A stretch of 64,000 bases of DNA, taken from NCBI GenBank assembly GCA_965240325.2, contig OZ251253.1:558001-622000 (forward strand), read 5' to 3'. Under the pieces are notes generated by a model, which was given only the letters and a program-made list of their open reading frames with translations, was not told the origin of the DNA and did not search any database. The translations under genes and the position numbers were made by a program. Of this stretch, positions 52,390 through 62,245 are shown piece after piece; the first letter of the stretch is position 1, and each line of letters begins with the position of its first letter. Origin of the DNA: Rebecca billardiae RCC1528. Lineage: Eukaryota; Haptophyta.

Positions 52390-55300
52390 TCAGCGTGGCG
52401 TGCGCGGCCCCGCCGCCTCCGTTGTCGCGGCAGCACGTCCGTACTGAACACCAAACTCAATCCCTCGGCGTCGGCAGCGCTGCTCGCGGTGCACGAAGAT
52501 GGACGTGTGGCACATGGAGCACAGGTGCTTCTTGCACCCGGCGCACGCGCGAGTCGTCTGCTTCACGAAGCCACCTGGGTCCTCGGGATGGTCGTCCGGC
52601 TTGCGCATGCCCTTGCGCAAGGCGTTGCCACGCGGGGTGAACGTCTTTTCGGCGTCCGCGTAGCACTGCACGCAGTCGCTCTTGGTGGGGAGCGGGTCGC
52701 CCTTGCCGTCGAAGAGCGTCTCAGCCTTCGTCAGGTAGCACTTGCGTGGGCGGTGCTGCGCGATTCGCGAGCCTGGGACGGGACCTGCGCTCGTCCCGCG
52801 CATGATGGGGCAGGACAGTGGGCACGGCGGCGCGGCGGTGAGTGGTCGGTGGCGACGCATTGCGCGACGGCGTACATTCGCGAGCGCATCGCGCGGTGCC
52901 CGCACCGCTCTTCTTGCGCATGAAGTGCGGTGTCTCGTCGCCACGGCCCTGCATGTACTCCGCGCAGTAGCGTTGGATGCCGTGGTTCATCAGCTCACGG
53001 CCGAGTGACAGCTGCCAGTACGTCGAGTACGGGATGCCGGGCTCGCGAAGAAATTTCTCGTAGGACGGCAGCACGAACTCGAAGACAATCCTCGCGTCGT
53101 GCACGATCAGGCCGAGGTCCCAGTAGAACGCTGCGCGCTGCCAGCGGCGACCGACTCGGTTGACCCGGATGTTCATACGAGCCTGGTCCTTGTCGAAGCG
53201 GTCGACCGGGCCCATCCTCCGCGCGTACGCCTTCTGCGCCAGGAACGACGTGTAGTACTTGTAGGAGCGGCTGGCTTTGTCGTACCGCCGCGCAAATGTC
53301 TCCTCCGCGTCGTTCTGGTAGGTGGTGTACAGCAGGCAGAAAGGCTTCGCGTCGCGCCATTGCGTCGCGTACAGCCACCACGTACCTCTCCCACGCCGTT
53401 GCGTTGAGGCGCCGCTGCCGCTCTCGTCCAGTGGCACGCGCGCAGTGCGACGCCAGCCGCGTGCGAGAGCGCTCACCACGCTGTTGGGGAGGTCGAACCA
53501 GGGCCAGGTGAGCCGTCCGTCTGTGGGCGCGGTGGCGGGCCGCTTCCACTTGTGCGGGCCGACGATATGGATGCCGCGAGCGCGGAGCCAGAGCACGACT
53601 GGGATGGTCACAAACCATGAGTCGGCAAAGAGGACGTAGCCTTTGTGCCAGTACGCGACGACGAAGAAGCCAGTGAGAAGGGCGATGAGCACGTTCCCAG
53701 CGGCGTTGGCGCTGCCGCCGACGTCAAACTTCCACGCCTTCACGTAGCCCGCGGCGTCGGCATACACAAACGCCTTGATGCCCCACTTGATGGGCTTGCG
53801 TGGCAGGTACCGCAGGATCGGGCAGCGCTTGGAGAGGCAGCGGATCATCGCCTCGTCGAGCGCGATGTGCTGCAGTGCGTTCCAGGCCGAGTCGCACTTC
53901 TTCTGCAGGTCCGTGTCCAGCTGGCGCATCTTGCGGAGCGGGTCGTCCGGGAAATCCTCGCTCATCGGGTCCATGAAAGACAGCTGCGCGATCACCTTCC
54001 TCCAGCTGCGGCGCGCGGTGCGCACACGGGCGTGCGCGCGGGCGCGCGCGTTGGCCGCTCGCGTCTCACTCGCGGCGCGCGGCGCATGTGCGCGGCGCAC
54101 CGCGTCGCCGTGTACGAGTCGTAGATCTCGTCGTCGCGCAGACTGCCCGACCACAAGAAGCTCATCTGCCGCACCGGCCGCACACCCGCTTTGATCAGGA
54201 TGCCCATGACGATCAGAAGCTCTGGCGGCGTCAAGTCGTCCCAGTCGTCGACCCGGCGCCTGGCAGTGAGGCGCAAGGATGCCGGGTCCGACGCCAGGAG
54301 TGGGCGCCATAACATCTTGCCAGCAGCGTCCTTGACCTGCGCGTAGGCGCGCGCGCACAACAAGCGCACGCCAGTTGGCCAGCAAGGGGCGCGGCGTTAG
54401 GGCATGACTCCTCGCATACGCGCGCGCGCACGCGTATGCGCATGCGCGCGCGTATGCGCATGCATGCGCGCGCGCGCCTCACCTGCACAAGCCATTGCTT
54501 GGCGTGCGCGTTCGTCGCGTCGCAGATGCTCTGCAGGATGTCGTCGCTGAAGTAGAATAGGAAGCACTGCAGCAGCACGAACGCCGGGTCCGGGTCACCG
54601 ACCGAGATGTCCACCTGGTGCGTGCTCATGTCCATGGCGATACCGGCCGCGGCGAGGAACACGACGAGCATTCGCGTCGGCCCCGGCTTTGCTCCTGTGA
54701 ACAGCGGGCCGTGAGCATCGATGTCGGGCTCCTTCCCGCGGGGAGCGTTCGTGCGCGGCGCGCTTGGCGCCTTGTGGCGCACCTCCTCCCACGGCTCCAC
54801 AGGCGGCTCGCGCTCAGGTGCTGCGCCCGCCCCGGCGGCGCCCGCGGCGGGCGCCGAGCGCCGTGCTGCTGCGCCGCGGCCGCGGCCGCGGCCACTGCCC
54901 GCGCCGCGGCCTGCGCCGCCGCCGCGACCGCCAGCCTGCGTCGGCTGTGCGGGCTCGAGCTCAGGCGGCGCGTCGGCAGACGCCGGCAGGTCCGTGCGCA
55001 TCACGCAGCGCCGCTTTGACGAGTGCAGCCACAACTGCTCGTCCAGCACGATCAGCCGCGCGCCTCTCGCGCGCGCCAGGCGGCACGACGTGGGACCTCC
55101 CAGGATCTCGTGCGCGGATTTGGGTGATGGCGAGGCGCCACGGCGTCGCTTGCCCCGCCCGCGGGATTCGTCACGATACTCCGCGCGCTTTGCGACGAGG
55201 ACGTCGACGCACGAGTGGATGAAGTCGGGGTCCTTGCTCGGGCCACTCCGACCGTCGTAGTTGCGGGCGAACTTCCTGATGTCGGTGCCCGCGACGCCCC

Positions 55301-56090
55301 ACATCTTCTTGGGGTCGACGTAGCCGACGATGCAGGGTGGCCACGACATGCGCGCGCGCGCGCGCGCAGCCTCGAGCGCGGGGAGCGCGATCGCCGACGC
55401 GGTGACGAGGAGCACCGGCTGTGTTGAGGCGTGGCCCCGGGCGCGCACGATGGCATCGAGTACCTCAGGCAGCGTGTCGTCGAACGACTTCTTGCCGCAG
55501 AGCTCTGCCGCAGTGGGCGCGCCAGGCCGAGGGATGATCTCGCGCGAGTCGGAGGAGCACAGCCACTCGCGCTCAAGGAGCAACGTGCCCTTGGCGTCGG
55601 TCATCGACACAGACACGCCGGTGACGCGCGCCTCGAGTGGCCGCGAATGGTCGGTCAGGTCCACCTCGACGGACGCGAAAGCAGCCCCTTGCACGAGCCT
55701 CTCCGACTCGTGCAACAGCTGCTGCCGCTGCTGCTTCTTGTCGCCGGTGCTCTGCGTCGGCGGCGGCGGTGGCGGAGGCTGGCCAGGGCCGGTGGCGCTG
55801 TCCAAAGGTACGGCCTCCTCCTCCTCCTCCTCCTCCTCCTCCTCCATGGGCCCGCCGCCGTCGTTGGGGTCGTCGCCTTCCGACGCGCCGCTCAGGTCCG
55901 CGCTCGACACGTCGTTGGTGTTGCCACCGTCGAGAGAACTCGTCTCGTCGTCGTCACCGCGCTGGTACACGTCGTCGGGGTCATGGCGCTTCGGAAGCTC
56001 GTTCAGGCGGGGGACACGCGCCGCGCCGCGCCGGAGCGCCGCGTCGCCCTCGCTCTGGCGACGGCCACGTCCCGACGCCTTTGGCGCCAT
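52390..56090 (-). CDS. piggyBac-type transposase with long N-terminal extension
   Basis: Exons 54483-56090, 54101-54336, 52906-54005 and 52390-52772 splice in phase to 1,108 aa; introns are 146, 95 and 133 nt with GTGAGG, GTGCGC and GTGCGG donors and CAG acceptors. The DDE_Tnp_1_7 core has its three expected aspartates: IALDEAMIRC (Asp665), VLFADSWFVT (Asp743) and GPVDRFDKDQ (Asp883 or 886). The C-terminus keeps the cysteine-rich DNA/chromatin-binding domain (DCVQC ... CAGCKKHLCSMCH). The enzyme would cut and paste DNA at TTAA sites; it could also be domesticated. Exon 1 (536 aa) is far longer than in typical piggyBac proteins: an acidic run, proline run, a Gly-Arg-rich stretch and about 200 residues of mixed alpha/beta character (residues about 140-340) that I cannot assign. 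Start ATG 56090; an earlier in-frame GTG is ignored. Confidence 0.85.
54337..54482 (-). other. Intron 1 of the transposase gene, alternating purine-pyrimidine
   Basis: 146 nt. About 54413-54477 is an almost unbroken purine-pyrimidine alternation (CGCGCG, TGCGCATGCG, TACGCG). Confidence 0.8.
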
Positions 56091-57100
56091 TTCGGATAAC
56101 GTCCACGGTCCGGGCGCGCCCGGAGTTCTGATCGATTGGAGGTTATCCCACAAACCCACGGGCGGCGCCCCCAGCCGGGCAGCGACACGATGGCGGCCAC
56201 GCGCGGCGCGCTCGTTCGCTCACATACGGCCGCTGCGGGTGCGCGCGCGCTGCGGGAGCGGGTCAGGACACCTACCGGCCTCATTCGCGCGCGCTCCCGC
56301 CCTCCCTCGCCGCCCTCGCCGCGCGCAGGCACCATCTGCTTTGCGTGCAACGCATCGCGCCCGCCCGCCCGCCGCGCCGCAACGCGCGCGCGCGCGCGCA
56401 GGAGGGCTTTTAAGGGCGAGTTCTCGCGTCTGCCTGGTGCGCATGTGTTTGACGTGGATGCGCAACGCCCGCTTGCCGGCGTGCGCGGACGTGCTCGGCG
56501 GCAAACACGGGTTCGGCACCTGCAACAGGCTCGTTCTCCCACCTGTCTCAAGGTATGCATATTTCGAGCAAAACCGGCCAAAATGGCGGATTTCCGCAGG
56601 CTGCGGGCTGGTGTCTGATTGCTGATTGATGCTGTGTGCTGACTGCTGGGCGCACATGGTGAGACTAAGTACTATGCTGAAACTGCTGTCAGACTTCGCC
56701 GCCGCGGCATACGACTACACACACCGCCGTGTTTGTATACACGCATCGTCAGCAACCTTTCGCGCTCAACCGTCATCACTCAGCGTCAGAATCAGCTATA
56801 CGTCATACATCGTCAGCGACCGCGCCGGCGACTCACAGTACTCGTGTCTCGTTAGTCGTAGTCCGCGTCGCTCGCCGCACCGTCAGGTCAAGATCCACCG
56901 CCGCGTCGTCGTCGCGTGCGCGTGCAGCCTGGCCGAGACGGCCGTCGTGCCGACAGCTGTCCTGAGCCGGCACAATCGAGCGCCCGCGCGTCTCCGTCTT
57001 GACCGAGCACTTCATCGCCGACGCGAGCGCAGACTCGGTCTTCGGCACGTCGACGGTGGGTGCCGGCCTCGCCCGTCGCCGCGGCTGCTGGTCGGGGGGC

Positions 57101-57132
57101 GCTATGATGACTGATCGAGCAGTCATCATAGC
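57101..57132. repeat. 13-bp perfect hairpin
   Basis: GCTATGATGACTG, loop ATCGAG, CAGTCATCATAGC. It could act in RNA as a stem or simply be a short inverted repeat. Confidence 0.75.
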
Positions 57133-57158
57133 ACTGCGTAGCGGGCGGGAGAGTTGAC

Positions 57159-57524
57159 TCACGTGTTGACATGTTTATCGCCATGCCGCGCGGCGCTGAC
57201 CATAGACGCATCAGGCAGCGCGCGCGTGTGAACGACAGATCCGCCTTCGCTGATCATCAGACCAGCTGAGTGCCAAGGAACAAGTTGGGCTGCCCGTGTC
57301 AGGTGAGCCGCGTCGACGCGTGGCATAGCGCAGCAGATGACAACATTATCAACAAGGGCAGGCACAAGCGCAGCATCAGTGCCGCTTCCTCCGTGCACGA
57401 TGCCGATGTGCGCTTGCGCAATCGGCCCGGCCAAGCTGACATTCGGCTCGCACAGCGCCGCTCTGACCGATGACGCGAAGCGAGCGCCCAAGGAGCAGGC
57501 TTGGCGGACGAAGAGATGACGCAT
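57159..57524 (-). CDS. Hypothetical ORF
   Basis: 121 codons from ATG 57524. The product has a run of small hydrophobic residues (VPALVDNVVICCAMP) and a Gly-rich turn (GIVHGGSGTDAA), giving it a protein-like appearance, but no family is recognised and no introns or neighbours support it. Confidence 0.22.
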   Translation of the reverse strand: MRHLFVRQACSLGARFASSVRAALCEPNVSLAGPIAQAHIGIVHGGSGTDAALVPALVDNVVICCAMPRVDAAHLTRAAQLVPWHSAGLMISEGGSVVHTRALPDASMVSAARHGDKHVNT

Positions 57525-57684
57525 GCGGTAGTGATCTGTCACTAGCGCGTGCGTGACGAGCGCACGAGGTGCCAAGATGCGCGTTCAGCGCGCGCAACCG
57601 CGGCGGACGTCGCCACTCGCCTCCCTGCGGGCTCACCGCCGGTCCGCCGGCAGAGCGCCCACCCCGCGCACGCGCGAACCGTAT

Positions 57685-57743
57685 GAAAGAGCGCCCGGAC
57701 CGCAGCCGCTCGTTAGGCGCGGCTGCGGTCCGGGCGCGCTTTC
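57685..57743. repeat. GC-rich long hairpin
   Basis: GCGCCCGGACCGCAGCCGC (57691-57709) pairs perfectly with 57719-57737 across a 9-nt loop. A GAAAG/CTTTC extension lies outside one mismatch. It adjoins the right copy of the 20-bp inverted pair. Confidence 0.8.
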
Positions 57744-58542
57744 AGCCGAGCGCCCTCCCGTGGGTTTGTGGGATAAGCCGTAGGTCCGCCCCTCGGTAGT
57801 GCCCGGGAAAAAGATAAGAAAAAGAAACGGGAAAAAGAAAATCGCCTAGTAGAGAAAAGAAAATCGCCTCGCTCACTGCCGGGTCGCTTCGTCACTACCG
57901 GGCGCCCTCGCAGCTCCCACTGGGGACGCTCGGCCGAAAACCATGTGGCGCCTGGCGCGGAGCGCGTGGGCGGCGCGCGCCAAATCCAACACCGGCGCGG
58001 ACATCGCGAGAAGACTCCCGAGGGGGGTTTTCGCCCGATTCGCGATTGCTGCCCTCGTCGTCTCGCGTGCAGGTCGAACGGGGGCCAAAGTCGACGCGTT
58101 TGGAGGCACGCTCGGCGCGTCGACACGATCGTGCGACCTGGGGCGGTCCTCGCCCGACTTGCACGTTGAGCGCTCGCACGAGCCATAGCATCAAGCGCTG
58201 CGCACGACAACCACCTCGCGCGATCCACCGTCGCGCGTCGGGCTCGGTGCGGAAAGGCCCTCATCACGAGGTGTCTCGCGGGCGGGAAGCGCCATCGCAC
58301 GCGACGCAAGATTTGGCGCGGCCTTCTGAACACCATAACCGGAATCCACACACCGGACTGTCGCGTGCCCCTGTTGGCAAGGTCGGGCGCATGCAAATCC
58401 GTTTGCTACAGCTGTACCAGTTCCCGGCCAAGCCGAACCGGAAGGGCCGGCCCTTGCCCGGCGATCATCTTTCGCGATCGCGGCCAAAGATCGCTCGGCG
58501 CTCGCGGTCCCTCACAGCCGAAGCCCACGTCCGGCCTTCACC

Positions 58543-58719
58543 ATGGCGTCGACGGTGACCAATGCGACGGAGGCGCAGCGCAAAGCGGCGTACGAGGCGC
58601 AGCGAACGCAGCTGCCGTGTCTGTCGCCGTGGCAGGAACCGCGTCTTGGCGAGTCGGCGGCCCTCGTCGCACAGCGCTACAGTATGACCGATCCCAGAGG
58701 CGCATCCGCCACGAGCTGA
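58543..58719 (+). CDS. Small ORF, possible 5' part of the next ORF
   Basis: 58 codons from ATG to TGA, product starts MASTVTNATEAQRKAAYEAQ. Helical, charged, without a known domain. The next ORF starts 29 bp downstream in another frame with similar composition, so the two may be one gene broken by a frameshift or joined by an unplaced intron. Confidence 0.35.
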   Translation: MASTVTNATEAQRKAAYEAQRTQLPCLSPWQEPRLGESAALVAQRYSMTDPRGASATS

Positions 58720-58747
58720 AACGCCGAGCGTGCAACATTGTCGCCCC

Positions 58748-59092
58748 ATGTCACGAGCGCTGCGGGACGAGGCCGACGTCGTGAAGCCAGTGGCACATGC
58801 GCTGCGCTTCCTGTGCCTGCTCGAGCAGCGCGTGCCCACCCTCGATCGCGAGTGGCACACGCTCTCGCACTGCGCGCGCGCGCACCGCCGACAGCTCCTG
58901 ATACCGCCGAACGTGCGGGTGCCGGACCTGTCGCGCGAAGCGGCGAGCGCCGACGAGCGCTTGGACCTGGACGCGTTGTTGCGCAGCGTGGCGGCCGTGC
59001 ACGACGCCGACGCGACCTTCGCCGAGCCCATCGTGCCCGGAGCGGACATCGGCATCCTCGCGACACACGATCTCAGCTGGCGGCAGGACTAG
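58748..59092 (+). CDS. Hypothetical protein
   Basis: 114 aa from ATG 58748 to TAG 59090-59092. The product is helical and mixed in charge (ALRFLCLLEQRVPTLDREWH; SADERLDLDALLRSVAAVHD) with a tail ILATHDLSWRQD. It has no signal peptide, membrane segment or recognisable family. The reading frame is open, amphipathic and unlike the low-complexity shadows nearby. See the preceding ORF for a possible joined model. Confidence 0.4.
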   Translation: MSRALRDEADVVKPVAHALRFLCLLEQRVPTLDREWHTLSHCARAHRRQLLIPPNVRVPDLSREAASADERLDLDALLRSVAAVHDADATFAEPIVPGADIGILATHDLSWRQD

Positions 59093-59541
59093 GAGGAGAT
59101 GCTGTCGCGTTATTATTCGTCAGTGAGTCAGGTAGCTCACCATCATCTGTGTGTCGCATTGTTATTCGTCATCCTGCCCGTCAAACCGCTAAATAAAAGG
59201 CGCGAACCCGCTGGGGAATATTGCGACAGCACTGGCACGGCCCGCCGACCCCCCCGCCCGCCAGGGCAGAGTTTATATATATATATTACGGCCCCGGCCT
59301 CCCGCCGCCGCCTTGGCTGAGTCTATCATCACGTATACTATCATATCAGTCTACATCAGCTAGACGACTGCTTATGCTAGTTAGTACACACGCGCGGCGC
59401 GGTATGATGAGTGACTTACTGTGAGCAGCAGCGCATATATATGCTCATCGTCATCCCCGACCATACACACGCGACGACGCGGCAGTGCTATGGTAGCATC
59501 AGCAGTCATCGCCGTGTCGGTTCGTCTATACCTCCATTGTG
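59093..59541. other. Intergenic DNA
   Basis: Contains a short TATATATATATATTA run at about 59274 and AAATAAAAGG at about 59193, a possible polyadenylation signal for the upstream ORF. No gene. Confidence 0.45.
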
Positions 59542-61304
59542 TCAGGTGGGCACGACCACGCGCGGGATGAGCAGCCGCACGTACGCGTGGACAAACCGGC
59601 CGAGCATCACGCAGTGCAGCGCGTCCGCCGCCATCAGCGCGTGCTGCGTGTCGCCCTCGTGGTACAGCACCGCCCACATCAGCAGCCGCACGGCGCGCGA
59701 GAGGGCGAGGAGCAAGACGGCGTGCCCCGTGAGCGCGGACACGCGCGCCTGCGCCCGGCGAGGCGAGGCGCGGCGCGGGCCGGGGCAGGCGGTCGCGTGA
59801 GCGGCGCCGCGTGCGCGCAAACGTGCGCGCGCGGCGGGAGGGGCGGCGGCGCGGTGCGGCGAGCGGCGGCGCGCACCGTCGCAAGGAGCAGCCTGCGCTG
59901 CGGCACGAGCGCCGCCGCCTCGATGAAGATGGACGCGCCGATCGAGGCGTAGGTCAGAGGCGGGTAACGGGTAACCGTTGAGAGGGTGGCGGCGAGCGCG
60001 GCGCACGCGACGCACACGCGCACGGCGGGGAAGCTGCCGTCGGCGCTGGCGCTGGCGCTCGCGCCGGAGACGGGCGCGGGGAGCGTGCCCGCGGAGGGCG
60101 AGGGCGACGCCACGCCGCCGGGCAGCACGCCGCCTGCCTCGGCCGCGTGCACGCCCACGCCGGTGCTCGCCGCCGCCGCCGCCGCCGCCGCCGCGCGCCG
60201 CGCGCCCAACCCGCCGCCGAGCGCTGACGCGCTCGCCCATGCGCTCGCCTGCTCGGGGCTGGCGCGCGCGCCCCCCGCGGCGGCGCGCGGCGCGGCGAGG
60301 TGGCTGCCGCCCTCGGCCCCGCCCCCGCCCTCGCCCAGCGCGCCGCCGCCGCCGCCGCCGCGCAAGCGCCCCGGCTCCACCGCGGCCGAGCTGACGCGCG
60401 ACAGCTGCGCAGGGCGGCGCGCGTGCGCGCGCATCAGCAGCAGCAGCAGCACCGCGGCGGCGGGCAGCTCGAGGCGCACGACCCAGTGCTGCCCGAAGTG
60501 CGAGACGGCGCAGAAGACGCTGCGCGCGAGCACCGCCGCCAGCTGCATCCCGAGCGTCTTGCCCGACACCGCGCACAGCGACGCGGGCGCGGTGCGCGCC
60601 CCCCACAGCTGAAGCGCGTGTGATGCGCACTGGCAGAGGCCACTCAGCTCAAACAGCCAGACGATGTGCCTCGGCTCGACCCAGTCGAAGAGGCCCTCGG
60701 ACGCGGGCTCGTCGGGCTCGGGGGCGGGCGCGCCGGCACCACCCGCGCCGCCGCCCCGCCGCGCCGCGTCCGCCGCCGCGAGCCGCGCGCGCCGCTGCAG
60801 CACCGCGGCCGCCTCGGCCGCGTCCGATTCTCGCGCCGCGGCCTCCTCCTCCTCCTCCGCGGCGTGGATGGCGTCGCGCTCCTCGGGCGAGAGGAGGTTC
60901 CAGTGCCGGCGTAACCGCTTGGTGCTCACGTGCTTGCGCCGCATCGCCCGGTGCACCCCCGCCTCGGCGTCGCCCGCGCGCTCGGCCAGCGCCGCCTCAC
61001 GCCCGGCCTGCCACGACGTGCGCACGGGCCGCGAGAAGCCCTGCTGCACCGCGTGCACCTGCGCGACGCCCATCTTGCCCTTGCACCGGCCGCACGAGCG
61101 GGTGCAGTACGTGTACATGTACTCCGGGTTGCGCGGGCACTCGCCCGCGCGCGCCCAGTCCGCGCACGACGTGTGGTCGTCCGCGCACGGCGCGGCGCGC
61201 GCGCCGCGCGCGCTCAGCGCGCCGAGCGCCGTCGCGAGCAGCGCGGCGCTGACGAGCGGCGGCGGCGCGCGCGCGCGGCGGCTCGCCATCGTGTGCGCTC
61301 GCAT
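59542..61304 (-). CDS. ShKT-domain fused to a KDEL-receptor-like membrane protein
   Basis: Exons 59877-61304 and 59542-59748 (intron 128 nt, GTGCGC...GCGCAG, phase 0) give 544 aa. A signal peptide (LVSAALLATALGAL) precedes an ShKT domain at residues 40-74 with all six cysteines (40, 47, 56, 67, 71, 74). A charged linker with a poly-Glu run follows, then from about 211 a multi-span region resembling the ER lumen protein-retaining receptor (ERD2) family: LFELSGLCQCASHALQLW, CAVSGKTLGMQLAAVLARSV, SIFIEAAALVPQRRLL, then in exon 2 ALSRAVRLLMWAVLYHEGD and FVHAYVRLLI. These correspond in order to the SGiSlKtQ, LEavAilPQ, YRalYllNW and FfyvY blocks of ERD2. A Gly/Ala-rich insert of about 130 residues splits the region. 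ERD2 proteins retrieve HDEL/KDEL cargo from Golgi to ER. Whether this divergent fusion does is unknown; a PQ-loop-type transporter fold is the alternative. Confidence 0.72.
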
Positions 61305-61388
61305 GCCGCCGTGCCTCGCGCCGACGCCCGCCTCCGCGCGCCGTGCGAGCCGCGGGGCGAACCCTTGCCGGTGCGCCTAACCGCTCCC

Positions 61389-61423
61389 AGCGTCTTGCTT
61401 TCGCGAGCAGAAAGCAAGACGCT
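61389..61423. repeat. 14-bp perfect hairpin
   Basis: AGCGTCTTGCTTTC, loop GCGAGCA, GAAAGCAAGACGCT. It lies in the gap between the ShKT gene and the small plus-strand ORF, which are divergently arranged. Confidence 0.8.
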
Positions 61424-61619
61424 AGCCCAACCCGGCCAGACAGACCTAGCCCAACCCCTCCAGGTCATCACCTGCCGCAGAGTCCGGGGGCTAGACAGCA
61501 ACAGCCGGACTTGTCACTGGGCCGCCGCCCGCGCGGCAGCGGGCGGCGGTCAGTGGGTGCTTCACGAACGGGAGGGCAGCCACAAGCCGCGCGCGCCCCG
61601 GCCGCGGGCGCGCCCAGCG

Positions 61620-61835
61620 ATGCAGCCGAGCCCGCCGCAGCCGGCGCCCGCGCCGCAGGACCCGAAGGTGGCACCCGGCTCCGCCGCATCCTTCGACGAC
61701 CTTGCGCAGTCCCTCGAGTCGAGCTTTGTCGACCTCCCGGACCTCGTCGACGAGAACGGCCAGGTGGTGCCCGAGTCCGAGCGGCCGCCGAGCTTCAACC
61801 CGTTCGTGCACTCGCGCGCGACGACGAGCGGGTAG
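61620..61835 (+). CDS. Small acidic hypothetical protein
   Basis: 71 aa from ATG 61620 to TAG 61833-61835, with a Pro-rich start (MQPSPPQPAPAPQDPK) then SFDDLAQSLESSFVDLPDLV and a tail ERPPSFNPFVHSRA. The acidic-aromatic middle looks like a short binding motif rather than a folded domain. It is read divergently from the ShKT gene across about 315 bp. The frame remains open upstream, so it could be the last exon of a longer product. Confidence 0.4.
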   Translation: MQPSPPQPAPAPQDPKVAPGSAASFDDLAQSLESSFVDLPDLVDENGQVVPESERPPSFNPFVHSRATTSG

Positions 61836-62245
61836 GCGTGGACGCTGGGCCGCGCTTCGGGACGGTGGCCATGGAGGCTCGTTGCGCCGGCCGTGCCGCG
61901 CGCCAGTGGCCTGACACTTTACCGAGCTCAGTACGTCTGTCACTGAGAGTACTTGGCCCGTCACTGTCAGCGCTGCCAGCGGTCCGCGTGACCGGCAGTT
62001 AGTCTCACGAACTAAGTCCTCATACACGAGCGCTGAACCCACCTGCATATTGATATATTGTTGATGCCTGCCCGTCCCTCGACGGTGAACCGGCGTCACG
62101 CCACCGACCGCGGGCCGACACGCCTGCACCGCTCCCGGATCAACCGATTCCGCCGAGCCTACTGCCTAGTCCTCGCTCTCAGACCAGAGACCTCACGCCC
62201 ACGCCCACGGGCCCGCGTCACGGGGGAGCCGAATCGGAGCCGGCC
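61836..62245. other. Intergenic DNA
   Basis: No ORF of interest. It lies between the 3' ends of the small plus-strand ORF and the minus-strand pyruvyl-transferase-like gene. Confidence 0.5.

Larger units (their letters stand above)
56143..57775. mobile_element. Possible terminal-inverted-repeat element, 20-bp ends
   Basis: TTATCCCACAAACCCACGGG at 56143-56162 is the exact reverse complement of the sequence at about 57756-57775. The 1.6 kb between carries no transposase. Ends begin CCC next to a TTA-like tetramer, which recalls piggyBac ends (TTAA then CCC), and the left end lies 52 bp from the transposase start. No TTAA target duplication is present, so the link is a guess. Confidence 0.4.
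56091..58542. other. Intergenic DNA with inverted repeats and hairpins
   Basis: Holds the 20-bp inverted pair at 56143/57756, two hairpins, listed separately, and one weak ORF (57159-57524, minus). 56600-57100 and 57780-58540 show nothing recognisable. The stretch 57800-57870 is A-rich with GGGAAAAAG runs. Confidence 0.45.
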
